This document shows, in pieces, positions 51,059 through 62,343 of a stretch of DNA of 64,000 bases. The notes under the pieces are model-generated. The model was not told the DNA's origin and did no database searches. It worked only from the letters and a program-made list of their open reading frames with translations. Made by a program: the position numbers and the translations under genes. Origin of the DNA: Candidatus Gracilibacteria bacterium GN02-872 (GTDB lineage: Bacteria > Patescibacteriota > Gracilibacteria > BD1-5 > UBA6164); NCBI GenBank assembly GCA_003260325.1, contig MOLU01000001.1, forward strand, positions 62,001 through 126,000, read 5' to 3'. Position 1 is the first letter of the stretch. Each line of letters starts with the position of its first letter.

Positions 51059-52597
51059 TTAATTTTTTGTTTTTGTTTTTCCTTCAGTTATTTTTCAAGT
51101 GGAAGTTTCTTTAGCTTTTTTCTCAACTTTACCAGTGTTTGTCTGTAAAGCATCTTCCAATTCACCAGACCATGCTGTGTCTATTTCAGAGTCATCATAG
51201 TCATCTTCTAAGTCGTATGTAGAATCATCAACTTTAACCATTTCTTTGAAATATTTTTCTAAAATAGCTTCAAATTCACTTTGTGTCAAAACTTTATCTT
51301 TTCAAACTATAGAATCTTTTGTAATGGCTATAGAATCATTTTTCTTAACATTTGTTTCAAGTTCAAGTTTTACTTTTCATCATTCTTCAGTAGCAGTTTT
51401 AGCTTGTTCTCAAGATCAAACATTTGCTTTTAAAAGTTTTGCTTCTAAATCAAAAGACGTATTTAGGACTGTTGAAGATTTATTATTTTTATAATTTCAA
51501 GAAATATTTACGATTTCCAAATTATTTTCTAAGTATGCTCAAGAATAAGATATTTTTCATCCAGAAGCAGCTTTAAAACTAATCTTTATTCAAGAATTTC
51601 TTTCATCAATAGCTTGAATTTTGATTTCATCTTCTAAAATAGAAACTGAAACTGTAAGTTTTCATTCTGTTTCAGTAATTATTTCAAGTTTTTCAATTAT
51701 CAAATTTGCTGAATTATCCTTTCCCCTTGTCAAATATCAAACCACTTCTCAAAGCTTCAATTTATCAATATCTTTATCTATTTCAGCATAATCATCTTCC
51801 AAAGCTTTATCATCCATTCAAGTAACTGCTTTTGCTGTTGATTTAAAAATATTTTTTAAATTTGTTTTAAATTTAGTTTCATCAATACTAAATTTATAAG
51901 CTTCTGCTCAGGCATAAGTTGTTTTCTCTCCTCAAACAAAATAATCTCAAGTTACAGCCATTTTTAAAATAGGTTTAAATTTATCAGCTGCATCAATGTT
52001 TTTTGATCATAATTCCAAAACCTCTTTATAAAAGCTTTCTGGCATTTCAATAGTTGCCCATTTATTCAACAAATCAGGTTTTACTTTTTCAATCAGTTTT
52101 TTGAATCCGTCTATAGTTTTCTCTACTTGTTCATGTTTTCAAGTTAATTTTGTATCAAGTCACAAATCTTTTAAGTTGAAATAAAATTTTTTTTCAACAA
52201 GTCAGACTTTTCCTTTGATTTTAGCTGAAGCTTCTGATTTATCTAATTCTTTTGGAAGGATAAAATCATTTCAAGCCAATTGAGCTTTTAAATCAAGTCA
52301 AATATCCAAATCAAAAGCTTTTTTATCTTTTTCAGAAATAACTTTTCCTTTGAAATCATAAGAAAGTGATCAATTTCAAAAGTCCCTAGTTTCTCAACTA
52401 ATTTTTACTTTTCAATCTGTATCAAATTTTCAGCTAGAAAATCAATCAAATCAAGAGAAATATTTTTCAACATTTTTAACATAACTATCTTGTTCAGCCT
52501 TTAATTCTTCAGCAAAAGTTCACAATTGTTTAGTTCCACAACTAGTTAAAAGCAAACTAGCTCCCAAAAAAGATGAAATAATTATTTTTTTATTCAT
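51059..52597 (-). CDS. Large lipoprotein, possibly beta-barrel/lipid-carrier-like
   Basis: 512 residues. Lipobox LLTSC (Cys at residue 20), then alternating amphipathic strands through most of the protein (KVKISGETRDFGNGSLSYDF, KLTVSVSILEDEIKIQAID), and an acidic/Thr-rich C-terminus with many Asp and Glu. No family recognised; the pattern of long alternating beta strands recalls the large secreted protein at 60260-62233. First of two lipoprotein genes; ends at its own terminator. Confidence 0.75.
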
Positions 52598-52616
52598 ATA
52601 AAATATTTATAAATTT

Positions 52617-52646
52617 AAAAAAGTAGCTAAATAATAACTACTTTTT
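52617..52646 (-). terminator. Terminator of rnj
   Basis: Stem AAAAAGTAG / CTACTTTTT with an 11-base loop, 29 bp after the RNase J stop. Confidence 0.75.
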
Positions 52647-52674
52647 AATTTTTGTAAAATCTTTTTACAAAAAA

Positions 52675-54645
52675 CTAAACCTCAGCAATAATTGGGATTA
52701 TCATCGGTTCTCTATCTATTTTTTGTAATAAAAATTTTTCTAAATCTGTTTTTATGATTTTTATAATATCCTTCTCTTCCATATCAGGAACATCAACAAT
52801 AGTATTTTCATAAATATCTCTAGCTTTTTTAATTATTGCTCTATGAATATTTCTAACTTCATCTAAGTAAACCAAACCTCTACTTTCAAGTTTTATGTGT
52901 CACATAATCGCTTTAGTTTTTTTATCAATTTTGTAAAGAATAACCAAAACTCAAGAATTCATCATTTTTTCTCTAGCTTTTATTACGTGGCTTGTAGCAA
53001 GTCACATTCCATGTCCATCAATAATTATTTCTTGAATTGGAACTCTGATTTTTGACTTAAAAACATTTCAGTTATTTGGTGCAAAATCAACTATATTTCA
53101 GTTATCAAGCATCAAAACATTTTCATCTTTCATTCAAAGAGAAATAGCAGTATTTCTATGCAAAGTCCTGAAATACAAATCTCAAAACACTGGCATAAAA
53201 TATTTTGCTTTGATGAGATTTATCATAATTTTTTGTTCTTCTTGAAATGCGTGACCTCAAGTGTGAACTTCTCAATCATCTTTTGTGATTACATTTGCCC
53301 CAAGTCTAATAAGTTTATTTATAATTCAAACAACTGATTTTTCGTTTCCAGGAACGATAGAACTAGAAAAGACTATTGTATCTCATCTGATAATTTCAAC
53401 AGCATTATGCTTTCATTCAGCCATTCTTGCTAAAGCTGAAAATTGTTCTCATTGTGAACCTGTCGTAATTATTATTTGTTTGTGAGGAGGAATTCATTCT
53501 ACATTTTTTGAAGTCATTTTTTTTACAACTCCTGGCTTCATTGTCAAGTAACCAAGATCTTTTGCAATAGAAACATTTTCTACCATAGATCTTCAGCTCA
53601 AAAATATAGTTTTTCAGTATTTTTCAGCAATATTTATAAGTTGTTGAACTCTAGAAATCCAAGAAGCAAAAATAGCAATTATAAGCCTTCATTTAGTATG
53701 ATTTGCTACTATTTTATCAAGTTCTTCTCAAACATTCTTTTCACTCATTGAAAATCATTTTCTGATTGATCCTGTAGAGTCTGACATAAGTAAAGAAATT
53801 CATCTTTTTCAAATTTCAGCTATTCTATCTAAATCAGCAGGTTGATCAATAGCAGGAGAAAAATCAATTTTAAAATCTCAAGTATGAACTATTTTTGTTC
53901 AAGTTGGAGATTCTATATAAAGCCCTGCACAATCAGGAACTGAGTGATTTACTCTAAAATATTCAACTTTGAATTCTCATATTTTCATCATTTCTCTACT
54001 TCCAGCATCAACTTCAATCAAAACAGCTTTATCTAAAATACCAGCTTCTTCTAATTGTTTTCTAATCAATCAAATAGTAAATCTTGTTCAGTAAAGAGGA
54101 GGACATCAAAGTGCAGGATAAACATGTTTTAAAGAACCAATATGATCAAGATGAGCATGAGTAATCAAAAATCATTTTATATTTTTTTTATATTTTATTA
54201 AAAATGATACATCAGGAATAGAATAATTTACTCAAAGCATATCAGGATCAGCAAACTGAACTCAACAATCAATAAGTAAAATATCATTTCCATATTGAAC
54301 CATTCACATATTTTTAGCACCAGTTTCATTATTTCATCAAATCGGAATATATCTAGTATATCATTCTCTCAAAGTAGGCAAATAAAACTTTGTATCTGGA
54401 AATTTTGAAATAAATTTTCCTTTTATTTCCTCTTCTTGATTATGAGAATTTGAATTATTAGAATTATTTTTTACATTCTTTCTTGATTTATTTCAAGTTT
54501 TTTTCTCTACTTCTTGTCAGTCTCAGACAGTCCCATCTAATCATTCATTAAGTAAAATATGAGTATTTACAATATCATTTTTTTTAGATTGTAAATTTGA
54601 TAACGAATCTATTTCTTTATCCAATTCGTCCAAGTAATCTTTCAT
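52675..54645 (-). CDS. rnj: Ribonuclease J
   Basis: 656 residues, about 100 longer than usual at the N-terminus: residues 1-85 form a Lys/Asn/Ser-rich linker. Then the metallo-beta-lactamase core: YIPIGGNNETGAKNMGMVQY, the Zn motif FLITHAHLDHIG at about residue 160, VHTGDFKID and the beta-CASP part with SDSTGSIRKGFSMSEKNV, TGSQGEQFSALARMAEGKH, and the C-terminal GGHAFQEEQKIMINLIK. An endo- and 5'-3' exoribonuclease that matures and decays RNA. A promoter about 225 bp upstream implies a long leader. Confidence 0.96.
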
Positions 54646-54954
54646 TTAATAAAATTAAAAATTAAAAAATTATAAGCCTATTTGCAAAATAGTTTTCACA
54701 AAGAAAAATACAGTAAGTCTTTAGATTTACCAAAAAGTTTAAAAATATTGAAAAAAAGAAAAACACTTTCCTCTCTTTTTTAAAAGACAAAAAATTTAGA
54801 GGAGTTATTTTGAAAAATATTTTTTAAATTGAAAAATTGCTATTTAAAGCAAATATAACTTATATGTGACTGATTATATATAATTTTTAAATTTTTGCAA
54901 AAAATTTTTAAATTTTAAATTAAAAACAAAAAAATCCCTTTTTAAAAGAGATTT
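54646..54954. other. 309-bp gene-free stretch: rnj leader region
   Basis: No open frame on either strand of useful length. It contains the rnj promoter at 54873-54901, a likely 220-base transcribed leader with an AGAGGA / TCCTCT inverted repeat around 54783-54804, a smaller hairpin GTAAATCTAAAGACTTAC (54714-54731), and the terminator of the upstream protease gene. Confidence 0.55.
54873..54901 (-). promoter_or_regulatory. Candidate promoter of rnj
   Basis: Minus strand: -35 TTTGCA (54896-54901), 17-bp spacer, -10 TATAAT (54873-54878). Confidence 0.55.
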
Positions 54955-54957
54955 TTA
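54931..54957 (-). terminator. Terminator of the metalloprotease gene
   Basis: Minus-strand stem AAATCTCTT / AAGGGATTT (one U-G pair) with a 5-base A/T loop and T7. Confidence 0.65.
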
Positions 54958-55869
54958 TTTTTTATCAAATTTTTCTAAATATTTTTTAAATTTTACTAAA
55001 TCAAAATCCAATTTTGTTGTATCCCAAATATAATCTTTCTCTATTTTAAAAGAATATTCATCAGTTACAAATTCTCAATCTGTAAAAACATATTTTCTAA
55101 AAAATTTATATTTTTTTAATAATTTTTCTGATTTTCAAGCTCTTTTTTGAAATTCTAAATTATGTAAAACATAAAAATTAAAACTTTCTGCAAAATCTTC
55201 ATACATATTTGTCATTGCATATCATGAAACAAAATCTTGGGTTTTTGAAGCAGCTTTAATAATATTTGTCTCTTCCCAAGAAATAGAGTAAAATTTATCA
55301 CTTAAATCTTTAAAAACATTTTTTTTCAAAAGATACAAATCCAAATAATGTCAAAATTCATGAATTGCAACAGAAAGTGATTCTTTAAAAGAAAGTTCAT
55401 AAAGATCGTAAATAAATATCTTCCTATCTCTAAGTCTTCATCTAACTTCAAAAGCATCTCTAGCAAGAACTATTTCAAGACTTTTTATTTTATTGTTTAT
55501 TGGCTTACTCAAGAAAAAAGTATCAAAAACTTTTTTATAAGCCAAAGTTTTTGATTTTCAGGAAATATGATTTGGAATATATTTATAAATTATTTTTTTA
55601 CTATTTTCTTCTTTTTCTATTCTATCTAATTCAGCTGAAATCTTACTAAAATCAAAATCTTCTTCTTTTTTTTCAGTTTTATTTTCTTTTTTTGAAATGA
55701 TTTCCTCTTGAATATAATTTCAAACTCAAACCGGATCTATGTATTTTTCCTCTTTTTCTGGATTATCATTTGAACTGAAAATAAATATTTTAAAAAGAAA
55801 AATAATCAATAAAAATAATAAAACAGTTAAAAAAAATAATAAAATCTCCTTTATTTTTTTGCGAATCAT
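54955..55869 (-). CDS. Membrane-anchored zinc metalloprotease (HEFGH)
   Basis: 304 residues. One N-terminal transmembrane helix (ILLFFLTVLLFLLIIFLFKI), a Lys/Glu-rich linker to about residue 85, then a catalytic domain. The zinc motif is SLSVAIHEFGHYLDLYLLKK (HExxH at about residue 169); YEDFAESFNFYVLH some 55 residues later supplies a third ligand Glu (gluzincin, ExxA-E pattern as in anthrax lethal factor-like and related proteases). Active residues intact. Stop codon of the VirB2-like gene upstream lies 3 bp before its start, so it is the last gene of that operon. Confidence 0.8.
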
Positions 55870-55872
55870 AAA

Positions 55873-56280
55873 CTATATCGTGTAAATAAACTTAACTACA
55901 AAAGTAACTAGAGTTGAAGCTGTAATTATAGCCACAAATCCGATAATAGACCATTTAAATCAAAGTTTTGCTTTTGAAATAACTTCTTCATTTCAAGTAC
56001 TCACTGCAAAAATAATTCAAGAAAAAACTATTCAAAAAACAGCAGCAATTCAGAAATAAAAAGCCAATCTATCTTTCCAAACCAATATTCTTTGACCAAA
56101 TCACTTGTCAACTGACAAATTTTCTCCTTGTGGTTGAACTAATTGACTTGATTTATAACATCAATCAACAGCTTCTTTAAAGCTATCTCAAGGTCCATAA
56201 TCACAATAAGAATTACTATAATCAGCATTCAGAAAGAATATTCAAAAAACTAAAAAAGTAAAAATTAAAAATTTTTTCAT
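55873..56280 (-). CDS. VirB2/TrbC-like two-helix protein 4
   Basis: 135 residues: signal peptide (MKKFLIFTFLVFGIFFLNAD), a 55-residue exposed part with Cys at YCDYGPGD and DGCYKSS, then two transmembrane helices separated by the polar loop STGNEEVISKAK. This is the TrbC/VirB2 fold. Fourth gene of a run of four similar proteins and 3 bp from the protease gene. Confidence 0.7.
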
Positions 56281-56291
56281 AACAAATTTTT

Positions 56292-56735
56292 TTAAAAAAT
56301 ATTTAAATTTGAGACAAGTCTAACGACTCACCAAGAAACAAAAACTATAAACAATCACAAAATCAAATATATAAAATGCATCCAAGCTTTTTTGAATTCC
56401 TCGGGGTTTCACCTAGCTGTAGCCATTCTCACACCAATCCAGACAACCATAACAACAGCGATTATTAAAATCACATTAAAAATTTGACTTCTAACTAATT
56501 TGAAAAAATTTCAAGGTTCAGTATCTCTAGAACTGATTATTCTACCAGAATCTTCTTTCAAGTCTTTTAACATTTTTGACTCCAGGCTTCATCATCTAGA
56601 AGAACCAACACTTATTTTTACATGTTCTTTTATCCAATCACTTATTTTACTCGCATGAGTAAAGTCTGAAACATAAAAAAATCCAAAAAATATTGTCAAA
56701 AAAGTCAATAAAAATATTTTTAATTTATTTCTCAT
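56292..56735 (-). CDS. VirB2/TrbC-like two-helix protein 3
   Basis: 147 residues: signal peptide, an exposed region of about 65 residues with charged segments (KISDWIKEHVKISVGSSRG) and no Cys, then a helix (ILIIAVVMVVWIGVRM), the polar loop ATARGNPEEFKKAW and a second helix. The loop resembles the GN-EE-KKA motif of its neighbours. Eleven bp from the next gene and 2 bp from the previous one. Confidence 0.7.
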
Positions 56736-56737
56736 TT

Positions 56738-57166
56738 TTATCTAAAGTTAATATTATTTAAAAGAATAATTATTCACCAAGCAGAACCTGATAAAAATAC
56801 TCAAACCAAAGACCAAACAATCCATCTTTTTGCTCTGTTTGCTTTTTCTTCATCTCAAGCTGAAATCATATACATTATTCAGCTGATAACTAACGCAAAA
56901 ACAGATAAAACAGCAACTATTTGAATAGTTGTGTCTATTAAACTTACCAAAAATGTAGTTGGGCTTCAGTTTCCTGAGCTTCTACATCAAGGCAATCCAT
57001 CACATCAAATTTTTGGAGCATTATCAGTTCATCCTCATCCAGTTCACCATCTTATAGAAAAATCAAATAAATCACTCCATTTAAAAGCATGAGTTTGATT
57101 TGAAATAAAAAATCAAATCAATCAGAAAATCAAAAGCGAGATTTTTTTATAAATATTTTTCAACAT
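56738..57166 (-). CDS. VirB2/TrbC-like two-helix protein 2
   Basis: 142 residues: signal-anchor (KISLLIFGLIGFFIS), a Gly-rich exposed part (RWGTGGGGTDNAPKIGGDG), a Cys near PWCRSS, then two helices with the polar loop ISAGDEEKANRAKRW between them. Same plan as the flanking genes; the loop motif AGDEEKANRAK is the most conserved trait. The gene starts at an ATG 12 bp from the first gene of the group. Confidence 0.7.
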
Positions 57167-57177
57167 ATTTTTCAAAG

Positions 57178-57693
57178 TTAATTAGCATAAAGTAAGAAAG
57201 TCAACAAAGCAACCATTACATAAGAACACAAAGCTATTGATAGAGAAATAAGTCACCACCTAAAAATCCTCTTTCATTTACTAAGAGTCTCATCTTGTCA
57301 ATTTGACATAACCATATATCCTCATCAAATAGTCATTACAAAAAGAGCTAAAGTTCAGAATGGAATCATTAGTTTTCTTATAATTGTTACAAGTCAATTA
57401 TCAACTCTGCTTTTTGTAGTTCATCAAGAAAAAGTTCATCAAGGAACAAGATCTTTTACAGGTAAAACAAAGCTCTTATCAGCTAAACAAGAACTGTTTC
57501 AAGTACAAGCTTCTCAAGAAATATCATTTTCTTTATTTGTAGCTTGATTTTGTCATCAAGTTTGTTTTTGTTCTCAATTTTGAGTAGGAACTTGAAATCA
57601 ATTATCATCAGCATTTACAAAAATATTTCCAAAAAATAAAAGAAATAATGTAAATAAAGCATAAATTCAAGATTTTAAAAAAATTTTTTTCAT
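57178..57693 (-). CDS. VirB2/TrbC-like two-helix protein 1
   Basis: 171 residues, first gene of the five-gene operon. Signal peptide (IYALFTLFLLFFGNIFVNAD), an exposed Gln/Asn/Thr-rich part of about 85 residues with Cys pair EACTGNSSCLADK, then two helices flanking SNGQDETLSKGKRIF. The loop motif is again polar with Lys. A divergent GT4 gene lies 99 bp upstream. Confidence 0.7.
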
Positions 57694-57792
57694 CTTTTTT
57701 TATTAAATATTTAATTTTTTTTAAGAAAAACTAGCATTTTTCAAAAAATAGTTATATTTATTATATAATATTTATTTAAATTTTTCAAAAAA

Positions 57793-58935
57793 ATGAAGGT
57801 TGCAATTTTACATGAAATGCTAATTAAGCTTGGTGGTGCAGAAAAAGTTGTAGAAAATTTTATGAAATTATTTCCAGATGCGACGATTTTTACACTTATT
57901 TATGATGAAAAAAAGTGCGGAAAAGTATTCCCAAGAGAAAAAATTTCTCCTCAAGTTTGGAAATCAAAAACTCAAAAAAGATATAATCTTTTCAAAAAAC
58001 AAAGATTTTGCTTAGCATTGATGGCTATTTCAGTAGAAAATTTTGATTTTTCAGAATACGATTTAGTAATTTGTAGTTCTAGCTGATTTGCTCACTGAGC
58101 TATTACAAAACCAGAAACAAAATTTGTTGTATATTGTCATTCTCCTGCTCGTTATATGTGGGACTGGACAAATGAATATAAACGAGATTTAGGCTTAAAT
58201 TCCTGATGGAAAAAATATTTTTTAAAACCGTTTATAGAAAGAACTTTTTACAAAAATAGACAATGGGACTTAATGGCTTCTTCTAGAGCAGACTTAATAA
58301 TTGCAAACAGTAAAAACACAAGTAATAGAATAAAAAAATATTATAAAAGAGAAAGCAAAATTCTCTATCCTCCAGTTGAAACTCAAAGATTTGCAAAAAT
58401 TTTAGAAAAAAATAATTTTGAGAAACCTTTTGAAAAATACTACATAATTATTTCAGCTTTAACTGAATTTAAAAAAATAGAAATCGCAATTTCTTGATTT
58501 AATGAATTAGAAGAGAATTTACTAATAATTTGAGCTGGGGATTTCAGAGAAAATTTAGAAAAATTAACAAAAAAAGAAAATATAAAATTTGTTTGAGCAA
58601 AATATGATGATGAACTTGTGTTCTTAGTACAAAATAGTTCTGGACTAATATTTCCTTGAGAAGAAGATTTCGGAATTGTTCCAATTGAAGTGATGTCAGC
58701 TTGAAAGCCAGTTTTTGCTTACAAAGGCTGATGATTACTTGAAACAAATATTGAATGAGTAACCTGAAGCTTTTTTGAAGATAAAAACTGAAAAGATTTT
58801 ATTGAAAAATTTGAAATTTTTCACAAAAATAATTTAAAAAATATTTATACGAAGGAAAATTGTATAAATCAAGCTAAAAATTTCAGTCAAGAAATTTTTG
58901 AAAAAAGATTTTTAGAACTGATAAATAAAATTTAA
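57793..58935 (+). CDS. GT4 family glycosyltransferase
   Basis: 380 residues. KVAILHEMLIKLGGAEKVVE at the N-terminus (the GGAE nucleotide-binding turn), VVYCHSPARYMWDWT, ADLIIANSKNTSNRIKKYY, and the GT4 C-terminal donor motif EEDFGIVPIEVMSAGKPVFA with its E-x7-E pair at about residues 298-306. GT-B fold retaining enzyme that moves a hexose or mannose onto a lipid-linked or polymer acceptor. The O-antigen-ligase-like gene follows by 17 bp, so both belong to a glycan export route. Confidence 0.9.
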
Positions 58936-58952
58936 AAATTAACTAAATAAAA

Positions 58953-60218
58953 ATGACTAATTTTTTTAAAAATACAAATTTTTTCTCAATAATTACAAAA
59001 GCTATTTTAATAATTTTTCCATTTTATGTTTTTTTAAGTTTAAGTTTGCAAACATTGACTTGAATAAAATTTATATGATTTTTTTTGAAAGAATTTTTAT
59101 TGATTTTAGCTTTTTTCGCTTTGATATGGGAATTTATAAAAAATAAAAAACTTCCAGAAATAGATTTGCTAGATTATTTAATTATTGCATTTTTTCTTTA
59201 TGGAATAATTATAACTTTTGCCAATTGACTTTGACTTAAAAGTATTTTTTACTGATGAAGATATGATTTTATTTTTCTAGTTGCTTTCGTTATTTACAAG
59301 CACTGAAGCCAATTTTTAGTTTGAAAAGTTGAAGACTATGTAAAATTATTTGTTTTATCAGGAACAGTTTCACTTTTTATTTGAATATTCTTTAAATTTA
59401 GGCTTAAAGAAGAATTTCTAATACTTTTTTGATACACTGATTATGTTTGAAATTGGGTTTATTCAGGTTGAGTTCCAAATTATCACTGACTTGAAGGCTC
59501 TGGAATGAGAAGATTTCAATGAATTCTTGAGTGACCAAATATAATGTGATTTTTCTTAATAGTCTTTTCTTGATTTTTTGTTTATTTACAGAAAAATAAA
59601 AAAGAATTTTATGTATTTTTATTTTTATTAATAATGTGAATTTTATTATTTTTAACTTTTTCAAGAAGCGCTATTTTATGAGCAATTTCAGCATTCTGAA
59701 TAATTTTTTTAGTAAATTTAAAATACTTTTTTCAAAAATACAAAAAAGCCTTCGTTAGCCTTATGTGTGCTTGAATGATAATAATTGCATGTTCAGCTTA
59801 CATTTTCTCAGAACAATTAAAAAATATTGTGATGAGAGAATCATCTACAGAGTGACATTTTAGTAGAATGATTGTATGAATCAAAAGATTTAAAGAAAAA
59901 CCTCTTTGAGCTTGATTAGCTGAAAGTTGACCAGCTTTTAGAAATATTTATCCAGAAGCTCAAACTCTTGAGTGAGAACAGCATTATATTCCTGAGAGTT
60001 GGTTTATTCAACTTTTAGTAGAATGATGAATTATTTACTTAGGTTTATTTTTGGCTATTTTATGAATAATTTTATCAAAACTTTACAAAGTATCTATTGT
60101 AGTTTTTGCCACTTTCTCAGCTGTTTTAGTAATGAATCTATTTTTACATATATTTGAAGCTACATATTTGTCAATATTATTATTTATTTTAATTTGACAA
60201 ATCATTTATAAAGACTAA
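58953..60218 (+). CDS. O-antigen ligase/Wzy-like membrane protein
   Basis: 421 residues with about eleven transmembrane helices. The typical Wzy_C/ligase core is present: MRRFQGILEGPNIMGFFLIV (near residue 190), FSRSAILGAISAF, and the large extracellular loop near residue 310-350 with HFSRMIVGIKRFKEKPLGAG and AQTLEGEQHYIPESWFIQ. Members join lipid-linked glycans to lipid A, proteins (PglL) or each other. Ligases that act on proteins fit the surface-glycoprotein idea but the substrate cannot be read. Operon with the GT4 gene. Confidence 0.85.
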
Positions 60219-60259
60219 ACTAGATAGTACAAAAATTTTATTTTTTAATAATCTTAAAA

Positions 60260-62233
60260 ATGAAAAAAATTTTTACCTTATTTTTATTATGTATATTTAG
60301 CCTAAATACATTACCAACTTTTGCTGAAAATGTTGCTCCAATGGTAGACCCAAACACTGGTTCTCTAGATAAAGCTCCAATAGCTCCAGCAACAAAAAAG
60401 CTAAATGATAACTCAAAATGAAAAAATTATATTCAAATAGTTGATAATTTTGTTGAAAAAACAAATTCTGAAGAAACTTTGAATAAAATTTTGGAAAGGA
60501 CAAATGCAGTAATTGCATCAAAAGAACTAAAAGATGAGTTTTATGTAGAATTAGTAAACTACATAAATCAAAAAGTAAAAGCAAAATTAGAAACTTTGAA
60601 ATATTCTGATAAAATAAAAGAAGTTCTAAATCCAACAATTTCAGAAGCTGATAAAAAAGAAGCTAATGAAAAAATATTACAAGCTCAAAAAAATCTAGAA
60701 AATATTTTCAAAGAACAAATTGAGAAATATTCAAAAGAAATTAAAAAAACTTCAGATGTTATTGAAAGAGGTGAAATAAAATCAAACTATAATTATACTG
60801 ACAGTAAAGAAAACAAAAACTATACTGGAAAGTTTGAATTTAAAGACTATGAATGAAAAACTGCTGGTTTTGATGCTTCTCTAAAATGAAAACTAGAAGT
60901 TTCAGCTAAAACTACAAAAGACAATAGTATTGAATCAAATTTCAGATGAGTTTGAAATGTTGAAGCTATTTCAAAAGAATGAGATGTCTATTTTATGCTT
61001 AGAAACTTGTACATTTCTGATGAATATGGAATTAGCAAAGAATTTAAAGAATTTTTAACTAAATTAAATGAATTATCAAATTCAAATAAATTTTTAAAAC
61101 TTTCTAATGCTGATACTCAAGAAGTAAGAAAAATAATAAACAGTTATTTTGTAGCTGGTCAAAATCCAATTTCTTTCTGAAATAAAGCTTATTTTGAAGC
61201 TTATAAAAAAGAATGAAACAAATATTTTCTAAGACCAACAAAAGACTCTGTTTGTGTTTATGCTGAGAAAGTAGATTGTGAAAAAATTTATAAATCTTCT
61301 CTAGAAGACTTCGCTAAAAATTCAGAAGTTTATCTAACTGTAGAAAATGGAGAAAACAAACTAAATGTTAAGTTAAGTGATTCATATGACAATGCTTCAG
61401 GTTATGTAACTTTTGATTCAAAAAATATTAAGGAAATAAAAGTTGAAGCTGTTTCTACTGATGGAAAAGAAAAATTTAATTTGAGTTACCTAAGAGCTTC
61501 TAGCCTAAATGTAAGTATAAAAACTTCTGAATTTAGTGCTGAATTTACTGGAAAATTAAATTCAGATAATGACTTTGTTTCAATTGATGCAAATTTAAAA
61601 TCTAGTTTCATAAATGGTTCTTTCAAATTTGCAGAAAACAAATTTAATTGAGAATTAAGCTCTAAAGAAGTTTCAGGATCTATAAAATGAGAATTAAATA
61701 GTCAAAAAGAAATAATAAACTTATATTTTGATTTGAAATCAAATGAGCTTAATGCAAATTTGAAATATGAAAACAAAAAATTGACTTCAAAAGTAAATGC
61801 TAAAGATTTATTTACTTTAGATATTGATTTAAATATGGACCACAATGATATTCCAGAATCTGGAACTATAAAAATTGATTCTAAAGACTTTAAATCAAAT
61901 ATTGAATGAAAAGGTGGTTTATTTACTTGAAAAACAACTATAAATTCTGGTGATAAAAAAATATTTGAAGCAGATCATAAAATAACTTTAGGTTTAAATA
62001 GTATAAATATAGATGATAAATTCAAACTATTTGAAGAAGAAATAGATGGAAGCCTAAAAGCAAAGATAAATGTTTCTGCAGACTACCAAAATGTAAATAT
62101 TGAATTAAAAGCTAAAGAAAAAGGAAAAGAATTTATTGATTTCAGCTTTAATTCAAACACTAGTAGTAATAGAGTTGAATGATTAAAAATAGATGCTCCT
62201 ACAAACTTTGAAGAAGTAAAATTACCTAGATAA
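60260..62233 (+). CDS. Large secreted beta-rich protein
   Basis: 657 residues. Signal peptide MKKIFTLFLLCIFSLNTLPT with cleavage near TFA-EN. A helical coiled-coil region (residues 60-175) precedes a long series of amphipathic strands, many with the KS-x-F-x2-E pattern (AEFTGKLNSDNDFVSIDANL, SGSIKGELNSQKEIINLYFD, NLKYENKKLTSKVNAKDLF). Cys pair at VCVYAEKVDCEK. No known family. Its strand pattern resembles the lipoprotein at 51059-52597. It might form a beta-solenoid or AsmA-like scaffold. Confidence 0.75.
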
Positions 62234-62238
62234 TCAAG

Positions 62239-62275
62239 AAATAACTAACTAAACTCATAGTTAGTTATTTTCTTT
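62239..62275 (+). terminator. Terminator hairpin
   Basis: A perfect stem AATAACTAACT / AGTTAGTTATT with an 8-base loop and trailing T-rich tract. Confidence 0.85.
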
Positions 62276-62284
62276 AATAATTTC

Positions 62285-62312
62285 TTGACAAAAAGAAAAA
62301 ACATTTTATAAT
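62285..62312 (+). promoter_or_regulatory. Consensus promoter of the repeat protein
   Basis: Perfect -35 TTGACA (62285-62290), 16-bp spacer, perfect -10 TATAAT (62307-62312). The best promoter in the window; the start codon is 31 bp beyond it. Confidence 0.8.
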
Positions 62313-62343
62313 AAAGATGTATTTATTTATTAACTAGTATATT

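Noticed and set aside
60297-60638. Minus-strand Leu-rich frame
   Set aside because: Antisense to the secreted protein at 60260; composition typical of reversed Lys/Glu-rich coding.
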